From positions 2,294,001 through 2,358,000 of the forward strand of contig NZ_LT964854.1 of NCBI RefSeq assembly GCF_900240305.1: 64,000 nt of DNA, written 5' to 3'. This document shows positions 1-7,840 of this stretch, piece by piece. Position numbers and translations under genes: made by a program. Under the pieces are notes generated by a model that saw only the letters and a program-made list of their open reading frames with translations, made no database searches and was not told the origin of the DNA. The DNA comes from Ottowia massiliensis. Its GTDB lineage: Bacteria > Pseudomonadota > Gammaproteobacteria > Burkholderiales > Burkholderiaceae_C. Numbering within the stretch: position 1 is the first letter of the stretch; every line of letters starts with the position of its first letter.

Positions 1-557
1 GCAGTTTTCAGGTCTCGCGCGTGTTTGGCGGCCTGAGCGTGCAGGACAACCTGCGTTGCGCCGCACTGTGGGCGCTGGGCTACCGCTACAGCCTGCTGCG
101 CTGGCTGGGCCGCTTGCGCGATGTGAACCAGCGCGCCGATGAGCTGCTGGAGCGCACGCGCCTGGCGCACCGCCGCCACGCGCTGGCGGCGCACCTGGCG
201 TATGCGGAGCAGCGGGCGCTGGAAATCGGCATCACGCTGGCCGGCGGCGCGCGCGTGGTGTTGCTGGACGAGCCGACAGCAGGCATGAACGCGGATGAGA
301 CGGCGCATTTCATCGGCCTCATCCGCGAGCTGACGGCCGGGCGCACGCTGCTGATGGTGGAGCACGACATGGGCGTGGTTTTCAGCCTGGCAGACCGCAT
401 CGCCGTGCTGGCGCAAGGGCGCTTGCTGGCGTTTGACACGCCCGAGGCCGTGCGCGCCGATGCGCGCGTGAAAGCGGTTTACCTGGGCAGCGAAGCGGAT
501 GGGCCGGATGCACCGGATTCGCTTCAGGCCGCCGCCCATGCGGGAGGGCGGGCATGA
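1..557 (+). CDS. livG: Branched-chain amino acid ABC transporter ATPase, LivG type (5' end missing)
   Basis: The C-terminal part of an ABC ATPase enters the window in frame 3, so the N-terminus and Walker A lie upstream. Visible are the signature region LAYAEQRALEIGITLAGG (a variant of the LSYGEQR form of LivG proteins), Walker B LLDEPTAGMN with its catalytic Glu, and the switch-His region MVEHDMGVV. In LivG/LivF systems this subunit hydrolyses ATP in the cytoplasm to drive uptake of Leu/Ile/Val or related substrates. The stop overlaps the start of the next ATPase gene by 4 nt (ATGA), so the pair is translationally coupled. The substrate is unproven; aromatic or amide substrates are also handled by this family. 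Confidence 0.88.
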   Translation, partial: SFQVSRVFGGLSVQDNLRCAALWALGYRYSLLRWLGRLRDVNQRADELLERTRLAHRRHALAAHLAYAEQRALEIGITLAGGARVVLLDEPTAGMNADETAHFIGLIRELTAGRTLLMVEHDMGVVFSLADRIAVLAQGRLLAFDTPEAVRADARVKAVYLGSEADGPDAPDSLQAAAHAGGRA

Positions 558-1279
558 CGCTGCTTGTGCGCGACTTGCGCGCCTGCTACGGCAAAAGCGA
601 AGTGCTGCACGGCGTGCGGCTGGAAGTGGCGCCGGGCGAAATCGTGGCGCTGCTGGGGCGCAATGGCGCGGGGCGCTCCACTTGCGCCAAGGCCATCATG
701 GGGCTGCTGCCCGCCAGCGGAAGCGTGAGCTGGCGCGGCCAGCCGCTGCTGGGGCGGCCTGCGCATGAAATCGCCCGCCTGGGGCTGGGTTATGTGCCCG
801 AAAGCCGCGATGTCTTTCCGCGCCTGACCGTGCGCCAGAACCTGCTGCTGGGCGAAAAACAGGGTGCGAAACAAGGCGCGAATCAGGGGGCGACCGGGCG
901 CGCGCCCTGGCGCATGCAAGACATGTTCGAGCTGTTCGCGCCGCTCAAGGCACGCGAGCGCACCGAAGCGGGCGTGCTCTCCGGCGGCGAGCAGCAAATG
1001 CTCACGCTCTGCCGCACGCTCATGGGCAACCCCGATTTGCTGCTGGTGGATGAACCCACGGAAGGGCTGTCGCCCCTGATGGCCCAGCAGGTGGGCCGCT
1101 GCCTGCAAATGCTGCAAGCGCGGGGCCTGGGCATCTTGCTCATCGAGCAAAAGCTCTCCATCGCGCTGCGCATTGCCACCCGTGCGCTGGTGATGGGGCA
1201 GGGCCGCATCGTCTTTGAAGGCACGCCGCAGGCGCTGCGCGCCGATGAAAAAACCTGGCGCGAGTGGCTTCAGATATGA
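554..1279 (+). CDS. livF: Branched-chain amino acid ABC transporter ATPase, LivF type
   Basis: A 241-residue ABC ATPase of normal LivF length. It has the signature LSGGEQQMLTLCRTLM, Walker B LLLVDEPTEGLSP and a C-terminal switch region LLIEQKLSIAL, where the usual switch His is replaced by a Lys-containing stretch, as LivF proteins often show Q/N there. The Walker A reads GRNGAGRST: the lysine that contacts the ATP phosphates is Arg41 (codon CGC at 674-676). That is unusual and may lower ATPase activity, although LivF pairs with LivG, whose Walker A is outside the window. An insertion EKQGAKQGANQGATG after the Q-loop region is a low-complexity extension. The gene is coupled to the upstream ATPase by ATGA. 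Confidence 0.9.
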   Translation: MTLLVRDLRACYGKSEVLHGVRLEVAPGEIVALLGRNGAGRSTCAKAIMGLLPASGSVSWRGQPLLGRPAHEIARLGLGYVPESRDVFPRLTVRQNLLLGEKQGAKQGANQGATGRAPWRMQDMFELFAPLKARERTEAGVLSGGEQQMLTLCRTLMGNPDLLLVDEPTEGLSPLMAQQVGRCLQMLQARGLGILLIEQKLSIALRIATRALVMGQGRIVFEGTPQALRADEKTWREWLQI

Positions 1280-1492
1280 CGGGCGGCGCGCTCGGGCAGC
1301 TGCTTGGGCGCTTGCTGGATTCGATGGCGCGCTTTTCAGCTTTCACCGGGCTGCCTGCGCTTGTAAAAGCGCAAGGCGAGACGCGCCTGCCGCACGCGAA
1401 CGCCTGCTTCATGCGGCTGTTTGTTTCGCATTCCGCAAGCATCAGCTTGGCGCGGCTATGGCATGGGCCAATGTAACTAGGCGATACTTAAC

Positions 1493-1511
1493 GATACGTC
1501 ATGTTCGTATC
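1493..1511. promoter_or_regulatory. Operator-like inverted repeat upstream of the binding-protein gene
   Basis: GATACG (1493-1498) and CGTATC (1506-1511) form a perfect 6-bp dyad with a 7-bp spacer, 38 bp before the ATG at 1549. A further GATAC lies at 1483-1487. The position suits a regulator site, but no regulator gene is adjacent and a clear -35/-10 pair was not found. Confidence 0.25.
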
Positions 1512-1548
1512 AACGCATTGGCACCAACTCACTCTGGGGAAACACCGC

Positions 1549-2664
1549 ATGGCTGCGCTGCTGAAATTCGTGATGGCCACGGCCTGCGCCGTGGCGTGGG
1601 GCGCTGTTCCGCTGGCCGCCTGCGCGCAAGAGGCGCTGGAGGTGGTCCAGATCGTGCCGCTCAGCGGCCCCCTGGCGCAGGCGGGCCGCGAAATCAACGC
1701 CATGACCCGCGCCACGCTGGACGACTACAACCGGAACGCCAAGGGCGGCGTGCGCATCGAGCTGAAATCGCTGGATGACGGCTACAGCGCCGTCAAGGCC
1801 ACGCAAGCCGCCTCGTCCGCAGTGTCCAGCGCGCAAGCTTTTTTGTCGTGCTTTGGCTCCCCCAGCTGCCTGGCGCAGCAGCAAATCTGCGCCAAGGCCA
1901 AAGTGCCCCTGCTTGGCCCCGTGGCCGGTTCGTCCGCCCTGCGCGGCAAACAGGCCTGGTACACCTACGCCGTGCGCGCCCCGGCCAGCAGCGAGCTGTT
2001 GCGGCTGCTGGGCTTCATCAACGCCACCGGCCTCAAAAGCGTGGGCGTGTTCATTCAGGAAGACGGTTTTGGCATCGACTACGCCAGCGAGCTGGACAAG
2101 CTGCGCGACCGCTTTCCGGACCTGCGCTTCGTGCCCCGCCGCTTCAACGCCAGCTTGCCGGACTACCGCCGCGCCGCCGAGGAGCTGATGGCCTCCCGCC
2201 CTGACGCGCTGCTGCTGCTGGCCGACAGCCAGCAATCGGCCGCCTTGCTGGATGCCTGGCGCGCCAAGGCCGCCCTGCCGCTGGTGCTGAACCTGGCCGC
2301 GCAGGCCGACGCCCAGTACGCCGACCGCGTAAAAGGCCACATGGGCATGGCCGCCTTCGTCACCGTCACCCCCAGCCCGTGGGGCAGCCGCCTGCCCGCC
2401 CAGCAGGACTACCAGCGCATCGCCAAGGCGGCGGGCCTCAAGCCCTCTTACCTCAGCTTTGAAAGCTACCTGAACGCCCGCCTGCTGATTGAAGCCGTGA
2501 AAAACGGGCAGGTGAAAAACAAGACCGACCTCTCGCGCTGGCTGGATGCTGCCGCCAACATTGACCTGGGCACCGGCTACGGCCTGAACTACAAGGGCGA
2601 GCGCCAGGGCGCCAGCCACACCGATCTGGCCGTGCTGACGCCGGAAGGCAAATTCCGGCATTGA
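1549..2664 (+). CDS. ABC transporter periplasmic binding protein, Leu/Ile/Val family
   Basis: A 371-residue type I periplasmic binding protein (LivJ/LivK/AmiC-like fold). The ATG at 1549 was chosen over 1501 because a GGGGAAA Shine-Dalgarno lies about 8 nt upstream and it starts a good signal peptide (MAALLKFVMATACAVAW, cleaved near AAC-AQ). Mature-chain landmarks are VVQIVPLSGPLAQAGREIN near the N-terminus, a central GVFIQEDGFGIDYA hinge segment, and LSFESYLNARLLIEAV near the end. It binds substrate in the periplasm and hands it to the permease of the system whose ATPases precede it; the permeases must lie upstream of the window. It is separated from livF by 269 nt, so it may have its own promoter. 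Confidence 0.82.
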   Translation: MAALLKFVMATACAVAWGAVPLAACAQEALEVVQIVPLSGPLAQAGREINAMTRATLDDYNRNAKGGVRIELKSLDDGYSAVKATQAASSAVSSAQAFLSCFGSPSCLAQQQICAKAKVPLLGPVAGSSALRGKQAWYTYAVRAPASSELLRLLGFINATGLKSVGVFIQEDGFGIDYASELDKLRDRFPDLRFVPRRFNASLPDYRRAAEELMASRPDALLLLADSQQSAALLDAWRAKAALPLVLNLAAQADAQYADRVKGHMGMAAFVTVTPSPWGSRLPAQQDYQRIAKAAGLKPSYLSFESYLNARLLIEAVKNGQVKNKTDLSRWLDAAANIDLGTGYGLNYKGERQGASHTDLAVLTPEGKFRH

Positions 2665-2809
2665 CGCCAGCGGGCGGATTCGCGCCCGCCCAAGGCCTGC
2701 CGGGCTGGAAAAGCGCGGCAAGCAGGCCGCTGAAGCGCTGAAAACCTGTTCAGAAAGCCTGAGTGGAAAAGAGCCTGCGCCTTGGCAATGTCCGTCAGAA
2801 AATACCCAA

Positions 2810-2890
2810 AACAGGAGCAAATTCAAGGGGTCTTGAATGCCTTTCTGCGCAGTTTCTTCTAGGACCTCATGCTATGGATAGAGGAGCTAA
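2810..2890 (-). repeat. 85-bp dispersed repeat, copy 1
   Basis: Full-length copy in reverse orientation. The plus strand reads ACAGGAGCAAATTC, then TTCTAGGACCTCATGCTAT, then GAGGAGC. It fills the gap between the binding-protein gene and the next plus-strand gene; the rest of 2665-3028 holds no gene. Confidence 0.85.
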
Positions 2891-3028
2891 ATCAGGCCAG
2901 GCTTTGCGTGAGCCTGGCCCTGCGCATGGACTGTTTTTCTGCCCATTTCCCCGCCCATCGCTCCCCGCCAGCGCTCGCGGGCAGGCTGGCCAGAGCGGCG
3001 GCTTCGCCCGCCTTGCCACAATCGCCGC

Positions 3029-4297
3029 ATGGCACAGCAAGAAACCCGCACTTTTCGCAAACACTGGCTCTACACCGCCACGGCTCCCGGCGGGCGGCGC
3101 GCGCAGGGCGTGGTGCAGGCCAGCGACGCGCGGCAGGCGCTGGAAGTGATCGGGCGCGAATTTCCGCAGCTGGGCAACGTGCGCATCCTGAACATGGCCA
3201 GCGACTTGCTGCCGCTGGAAGAAGCGGCGCGGCAGCGCTTTGGCGTGCCGCCCGATGAAGTCACGCCGCAGCAATGGGCAGACCTGGCGGCCAGCCTGGT
3301 GGCGGAGATGGAGCAGCAAGGTTTGAGCCTCGCCCAGGGCTTGCGCCAGACGGCGGCGCGGCATCGCCCCCTGCTGCTGGGGCTGGGCGTGGCGCTGGCG
3401 CTGGCGCTGTACCGCCAGTGGCCCTGGTGGGTGGCGCTGCTGGCGGCGCTGGGCATGGCGGCGCCGTTTGCCGCCTGCGCGCTGGCGTGGCGTCATGTCT
3501 TGCAGCACCGGCAGGGGCTGTGCGCCGCGCTGGCGGGCGACGCGGTGGGCTTGCGGGAGAGCCTTCAGGCGCTCACGGATGCGGCGCTGAGCCGGCCGTG
3601 GGCGCCCGGCCTGCGTGAAATGGCCTGGGAGCTGGCTTTTTACAGCGCTTGCATGACCGCGCGCTATCAGGGCGTGGCCGCTGCGCGCGCCGAGCTGCTG
3701 GCGCACCCTTGCCGCCCGGAGGCTGGGGCCGGCGGGGCCGATGCGGCCAGCCGTCAGCCGCTGGGCATTTTTGAATACCTGCTGCCCGCGCGCGCGGGTG
3801 ATTTCGCCACGGCCGCCGCCGTGCTGGAGGGCATGCTGGCTGCCGCGCCGGACCGGCCCGAATGGCTGATGGACCTGGCCATCACGCGCGAGCGCCTGGG
3901 GCAGTTTGACGAAGCCCGGCGGCTGCTGGCGCGGGTGAATACGCAAGAGCTGCCCCCTTTCATCGCCATGTACGAGCAGGGCATACGCGGCCTGCTGGCG
4001 CTCGATGACGCGCGGCATGCCGACTTCGGCCAGGCCGTGGCGCTGCTGACCGCCGCCTGCCGCACCGCGCTGGAGTGGACGCAGCGCAACCCCGTGTTCT
4101 GGTGGTCTGCCATTTCTTTTGCCTGCGAGCTGTCGCTGGCGCTGGCGCGCAATGGCCAGCCGCAGGCCGCGCGCCGGGCGCTGACCACCGTGCGGCGGCT
4201 GGCGCCGCAGTGCGTGGATGCGCGCCGGCTGGAAATCATCCGCGCTGAAGTGGAGCCAGCCTTGCCGCCTGCACCTGCCGCCGGAGCCGCCGCATGA
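3029..4297 (+). CDS. Membrane protein with TPR-like C-terminal region, function unknown
   Basis: A 422-residue protein without a signal peptide. Residues about 10-60 (YTATAPGGRRAQGVVQASDARQAL and following) resemble the small N-terminal domain seen in GspF-type proteins, in sequence pattern only. Two adjacent hydrophobic segments follow at about 113-155 (LLLGLGVALALAL and WWVALLAALGMAAPFAACAL). The C-terminal half is Ala/Leu-rich helical pairs of TPR style (AAAPDRPEWLMDLAITRERLG; FDEARRLLARV). It probably sits in the inner membrane with a helical-repeat domain on one face. Its stop overlaps the recJ start by 4 nt, so the two are co-translated; no functional link to RecJ is known to me. Confidence 0.7.
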   Translation: MAQQETRTFRKHWLYTATAPGGRRAQGVVQASDARQALEVIGREFPQLGNVRILNMASDLLPLEEAARQRFGVPPDEVTPQQWADLAASLVAEMEQQGLSLAQGLRQTAARHRPLLLGLGVALALALYRQWPWWVALLAALGMAAPFAACALAWRHVLQHRQGLCAALAGDAVGLRESLQALTDAALSRPWAPGLREMAWELAFYSACMTARYQGVAAARAELLAHPCRPEAGAGGADAASRQPLGIFEYLLPARAGDFATAAAVLEGMLAAAPDRPEWLMDLAITRERLGQFDEARRLLARVNTQELPPFIAMYEQGIRGLLALDDARHADFGQAVALLTAACRTALEWTQRNPVFWWSAISFACELSLALARNGQPQAARRALTTVRRLAPQCVDARRLEIIRAEVEPALPPAPAAGAAA

Positions 4298-6078
4298 GCG
4301 CCGCCGTCCAGGCTGGCGTGCAGCTGCGCGCGCGCGACGTGCCCCCCCGCGCCGCCTGGGCGCTGGAGCAGGCGGGCGTGCACCCGCTGCTGGCGCGCCT
4401 GCTGGCCGCGCGCGGCGTGCGCCGGGCGGCCGAGCTGGACCCGGCCCTCTCGCGCCTGCTGCCGCCTGTCGGCCCTGAAAGCGGCGGCAGTCCTGAAAGC
4501 GGCGGCGGCCTCAAAGGCGCGCCCGAAGCCGCCCGCCTGCTGGCCGACGCCATGGCCGCGCGCAAGCGCATTTGCTTTGTGGCCGATTACGACTGCGACG
4601 GCGCCACCGCCTGTGCCGTGGGCGTGCGCGGCCTGCGCATGCTGGGCGCGGCGCACGTGGACTACCTGGTGCCCGACCGCGTGTGCGACGGCTACGGCCT
4701 CACGCCCCCCATCGCGCGCCGCGTGGCCGAACGCGGGGCCGACGTGCTGCTCACCGTGGACAACGGCATCGCCAGCGTGGAAGGCGTGCAGGCCGCGCGG
4801 GAGCTGGGCCTGCAAGTGCTCGTCACCGACCACCACCTGCCCGGCCCTGCGCTGCCGGCGGCCCATGTCATCGTCAATCCCAACCAGCCCGGCTGCGGCT
4901 TTGCCAGCAAAAGCATGGCGGGCGTGGGCGTCATGTTTTACGTGCTGCTGGCCTTGCGCGCCGAGCTGCGCGCGCGCGGCGCCTTCACCGCCGCCAGCCA
5001 GCCCCGGCTGGATGCGCTGCTGCCCCTCATCGCCCTGGGCACCGTGGCCGATGTGGTGCGGCTGGACGAAAACAACCGCCGCCTCGTCGCCCAGGGCCTG
5101 CGCCGCATTCGCGCCGGGCACATGCAGCCGGGCCTGGCCGCGCTGTTTGAGGCATCGGGCCGCCCGTGGGCCAAAGCCAGCGCCGCCGATTTCGGCTTTG
5201 CCCTGGGGCCGCGCATCAACGCCGCCGGCCGCCTGGCCGACATGACGATTGGCATCGAGCTGCTGCTCACCGACGACGCAGCCCGCGCCCGGGAGCTGGC
5301 CGCGCGGCTGGATGCCATCAACCGCGAGCGCCGCGAAATCGAAAACGGCATGCGCGAGCAGGCCCTGCTGCACGTGGAAAACCTGTTTGACGGCGAGGCC
5401 GCCCTGCCGGTGGCCCTGAGCGTGCATGACGACAGCTTTCACGAAGGCGTGGTCGGCATCGTCGCCTCGCGCCTGAAAGACAAATGGCGCCGCCCCGCCT
5501 TTGTCTTTGCCGCCAGCGGCGCGCCCGGCAAAGAAGGCGAACTCAAGGGATCGGGCCGCTCCATCCCCGGCTTTCACCTGCGCGACGCGCTCGATCTGGT
5601 GGCCAAGCGCAGCCCCGGCACGCTGCTCAAGTTTGGCGGCCACGCCATGGCGGCGGGCTGCACCATCGCGCGCGACCAGTTCGACGCCTTTCGCCGCGCC
5701 TTCGAGCAAGTGGCCGCCGAAGAGCTGGACGCCGACGCCCTCAGCTGCTGCATGGAAACCGACGGCCCCCTGCCTGCCCAATACCGCTGCCCCGACGTGG
5801 CCGAAGCCCTTCAGGCCGAAGTCTGGGGCCAGGGCTTTCCCGCGCCGCTTTTCTGCGACGAAGTGCAAGTCATCAGCCAGCGCCTGGTCGGCGGCGAAAA
5901 GCACCTGTCGCTCAAGCTGCGCCACGCGGGCGAGGCGGTGGACGCCATCTGGTTCAACCACACCGGCCCCCTGCCCGAGCGCCCGCGCCTGGCCTACCGG
6001 CTGGATGTGGACGAATGGCAGGGCCAGCGCCGCGTGCGCTTCATCGTGGAAGCTGCCGAAGGCGAAAGCCTGGAGTAG
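4294..6078 (+). CDS. recJ: Single-stranded-DNA-specific exonuclease RecJ
   Basis: A 594-residue DHH-superfamily 5'-3' ssDNA exonuclease, close to the usual RecJ length. Metal-binding motifs are intact: DYDCDGATA at about residue 98, VDNGIAS at about 152, and TDHHLPG at about 178, followed by NPNQPGC. The DHHA1 domain has GGHAMAAG near residue 448, and the C-terminal OB-like region follows. RecJ acts in the cytoplasm in recombination, mismatch and base-excision repair. A short Gly/Ser-rich insertion (ESGGSPESGGG) precedes motif I. The start overlaps the preceding gene (ATGA). Confidence 0.96.
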   Translation: MSAAVQAGVQLRARDVPPRAAWALEQAGVHPLLARLLAARGVRRAAELDPALSRLLPPVGPESGGSPESGGGLKGAPEAARLLADAMAARKRICFVADYDCDGATACAVGVRGLRMLGAAHVDYLVPDRVCDGYGLTPPIARRVAERGADVLLTVDNGIASVEGVQAARELGLQVLVTDHHLPGPALPAAHVIVNPNQPGCGFASKSMAGVGVMFYVLLALRAELRARGAFTAASQPRLDALLPLIALGTVADVVRLDENNRRLVAQGLRRIRAGHMQPGLAALFEASGRPWAKASAADFGFALGPRINAAGRLADMTIGIELLLTDDAARARELAARLDAINRERREIENGMREQALLHVENLFDGEAALPVALSVHDDSFHEGVVGIVASRLKDKWRRPAFVFAASGAPGKEGELKGSGRSIPGFHLRDALDLVAKRSPGTLLKFGGHAMAAGCTIARDQFDAFRRAFEQVAAEELDADALSCCMETDGPLPAQYRCPDVAEALQAEVWGQGFPAPLFCDEVQVISQRLVGGEKHLSLKLRHAGEAVDAIWFNHTGPLPERPRLAYRLDVDEWQGQRRVRFIVEAAEGESLE

Positions 6079-6105
6079 CCGCGCTCCGCGCGGAGCAGGC
6101 GGCCT

Positions 6106-6138
6106 CTTTTTGCTCCTTTATTCAGAGCATGAGGTCCC
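6106..6138 (+). repeat. 85-bp dispersed repeat, copy 2 (truncated)
   Basis: Only the left third is present (TTTTTGCTCCTTTATTCAGA then GCATGAGGTCC). It stops where IS5-like sequence begins, which suggests the element was cut by insertion or deletion linked to the IS remnant. Confidence 0.6.
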
Positions 6139-6560
6139 AGAGACTGTTCTCAAAGAGAGAATTTGCGGCAAACGATCGTCATGTATCCAAGTGACATGAC
6201 CGGTGAACAGACCGTCGATAGCGCGCACCACCCAAGGGCTACCCGCCCTGGAAACAGGTCTACAGCACCTCTGCCCGCTGGTGCGGCTGCGTCAGCAAGC
6301 GCCAAGCCCAGCGCGGATATGACGCAGGCAAAAGAGTCAAGGGGCGCAAGCGCCACATAGCCGTAGACACAATGGAGCGGCTGCTGGCCGTGGTGGTGCA
6401 CTCAGCAGGCATTCAGAGCCGAGTGGGTGTCAGGGCTTTGCTGGCGAGGCCGTTCTTGCGCTTTGAGTGCCTCAAGACTGTTTTTGTGGATGGCGGCTAC
6501 TCGGGCCGTCTGATCAATTGGGCGCTGAGCTTGTTTGGCTGGAACATGCAGGAGATCAAG
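6139..6560 (+). pseudogene. IS5-family transposase remnant
   Basis: Fragments of an IS5-type DDE transposase lie in different frames. They are MYPSDMTGEQ (the N-terminal YPSDLTDEQW motif) at about 6181, YPPWKQVYSTSARWC at about 6240 (canonical FPPWQTVYHYFRRW), and a longer stretch YDAGKRVKGRKRHIAVDT... VDGGYSGRLINWALSLFGWNMQEIK ending about 6560. Internal parts and the C-terminus are missing. A start-like GAGACTGTTC at 6139 may be the element's end. The C-terminal continuation of the same type of element occurs at 39446-39660. Confidence 0.85.
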
Positions 6561-6646
6561 CCAAATTCCGCGCCCACCGGGGCTAGAACCCTTGCGAAAC
6601 CAGGCGTCTCCGCAGTCAGAAGCAAAGCGGAGACAGCATGGATGTC

Positions 6647-6699
6647 AAAAAAGCGGATGGGTGCAAATGCATTCCGCATGCGCACCCATCCGCTTTTTT
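6647..6699. terminator. Strong bidirectional intrinsic terminator
   Basis: Perfect 18-bp arms (AAAAAAGCGGATGGGTGC at 6647-6664 and its complement at 6682-6699) around a 17-nt loop, with A-tract and T-tract at the two sides. It lies directly downstream of the minus-strand pair ending at 6713 and probably terminates it; it works from either side. Confidence 0.85.
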
Positions 6700-6712
6700 G
6701 AAGAATCAGGCG

Positions 6713-7228
6713 TCAGCGCCCGCCCGCTGCACCGGACGCGCTGCCTTCTGGGCAAGATGCCTGCGTGTACACACCCCAGGCGAGGCGCTCGCCCTTGGCC
6801 AGCTGCTTGTCGCTGGCAAACACAGCCACTTCCAGATCACACGCCTGCTTGGCGCTGCGCTGCACGCGCAAATGGCTGACAGGCGTGCCGTCAAGCTGGC
6901 AGGCTGGCTGGCCCACCAGCTTCAGCAGATGGCCCGTGCCATCTGCTTGTTCTTGTAATTGCATGGCATGGGCCGCCGCGCCACAAGGCAGCCAGATCAG
7001 GCTTTGCGTCTGTAAGGTCAGATTGCCTGCTGACTCCAGCGCGCGGCTCACCGGCTCCCACTCGCCTTGAAGGGCGGCGGGCAGGCTTTCAGCGGCTGCA
7101 GGCGCGGTTTGCACAGGCGCGGCTTGGGGCGGGCTGGCGTCCGCATCTGCCGCCGCCCAGGTTCCCTGCGCCAGCGCTGCCGCCAGCAAGCCCATGACGG
7201 CAGGCCACAGCAGGCGGCGCGCTTTCAT
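6713..7228 (-). CDS. Secreted protein of unknown function (second of a pair)
   Basis: A 171-residue protein with a signal peptide (MKARRLLWPAVMGLLAAALAQG, cleavage near TWA-AAD), then an Ala/Pro-rich linker and a small domain with three Cys residues (LIWLPCGA, QPACQLDG, KQACDLEV) plus one near the end (QASCPEG), suggesting two disulfides in the periplasm. The start overlaps the stop of the upstream gene by 4 nt, so they form an operon. I do not recognise the family. Confidence 0.65.
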   Translation of the reverse strand: MKARRLLWPAVMGLLAAALAQGTWAAADADASPPQAAPVQTAPAAAESLPAALQGEWEPVSRALESAGNLTLQTQSLIWLPCGAAAHAMQLQEQADGTGHLLKLVGQPACQLDGTPVSHLRVQRSAKQACDLEVAVFASDKQLAKGERLAWGVYTQASCPEGSASGAAGGR

Positions 7229-7653
7229 TTGAAAAGCCCTTCGGGCGCGTGGTGCCGCCCAGCCCAGTCTTCCCAGGCCACATCGCTGGGGCCAACGGCA
7301 ATGTCAATCAGCTTCCAAGCCTGGCCGTCGCGGCGCAGCAGCGCCACGCATAAATCGGACATGGCGCCCGCTTGAGCCGCTTTATGCAGGGCGGTGCCCG
7401 CATAGTCAAAGCGCTTGTCTGCGGCATCGCGCAGGCGGGCCTGCATGAAGGCCCAGTCGCCGTCGTAGCGGATGTTTTCTGGCGCCAGCTTCAGCTGCTC
7501 CGCATCCAGCTTGAGTGATTGTGCGGCCGCCTGAATGGCGATGGCGGTGATGGCATCGTCATCCGCTTTGTGCACGCTGGGAGCGCCCGCTCCTGCGGCA
7601 GGCATGATGGACAAGACCAGCGGCAAGGCCAGCCACTTCACGGGAAATTTCAT
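7225..7653 (-). CDS. Secreted protein of unknown function (first of a pair)
   Basis: A 142-residue protein beginning at ATG 7653 with a GGAGTG ribosome-binding site 7 nt upstream. The longer frame to 7713 has no such site. It has a signal peptide (MKFPVKWLALPLVLSIMPAAG) and a compact mature part with DGDWAFMQARLRDA and VALLRRDGQAWKLIDIAVG. The latter resembles the pattern of small periplasmic proteins that compute or sense a processed substrate, but no family is recognised. It is translationally coupled to the next gene. Confidence 0.65.
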   Translation of the reverse strand: MKFPVKWLALPLVLSIMPAAGAGAPSVHKADDDAITAIAIQAAAQSLKLDAEQLKLAPENIRYDGDWAFMQARLRDAADKRFDYAGTALHKAAQAGAMSDLCVALLRRDGQAWKLIDIAVGPSDVAWEDWAGRHHAPEGLFK

Positions 7654-7754
7654 GTTTTCACTCCGGTTGTTTGAAACGGGGCATTTCAGCATTGCCAACG
7701 AATGGCGCTGCAACAGAACGTTGAATGCGCCCTGAGGCGCGCTGCCTCCCTACG

Positions 7755-7787
7755 AAAAACCCCTGCCCACTGAACCATGGGCAGGGG
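7755..7787 (-). terminator. Intrinsic terminator of the peptidoglycan hydrolase gene
   Basis: Stem CCCCTGCCCA (7760-7769) pairs with TGGGCAGGGG (7778-7787). Read on the minus strand it is followed by TTTTTC. It lies about 55 nt after the stop at 7841. Confidence 0.8.
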
Positions 7788-7840
7788 CCGTTGCGGGCCA
7801 CGCCAGAAAGCGGCGCGACGCCGCTTTGCTTTGCTGCCGA

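Noticed and set aside
1264..1476. 70-residue plus frame between livF and the binding-protein gene
   Set aside because: It overlaps the end of livF, has no ribosome-binding site and no recognisable features.
3754..5961. 735-residue minus-strand frame opposite recJ
   Set aside because: Composition is that of a shadow, and recJ motifs are complete on the plus strand.
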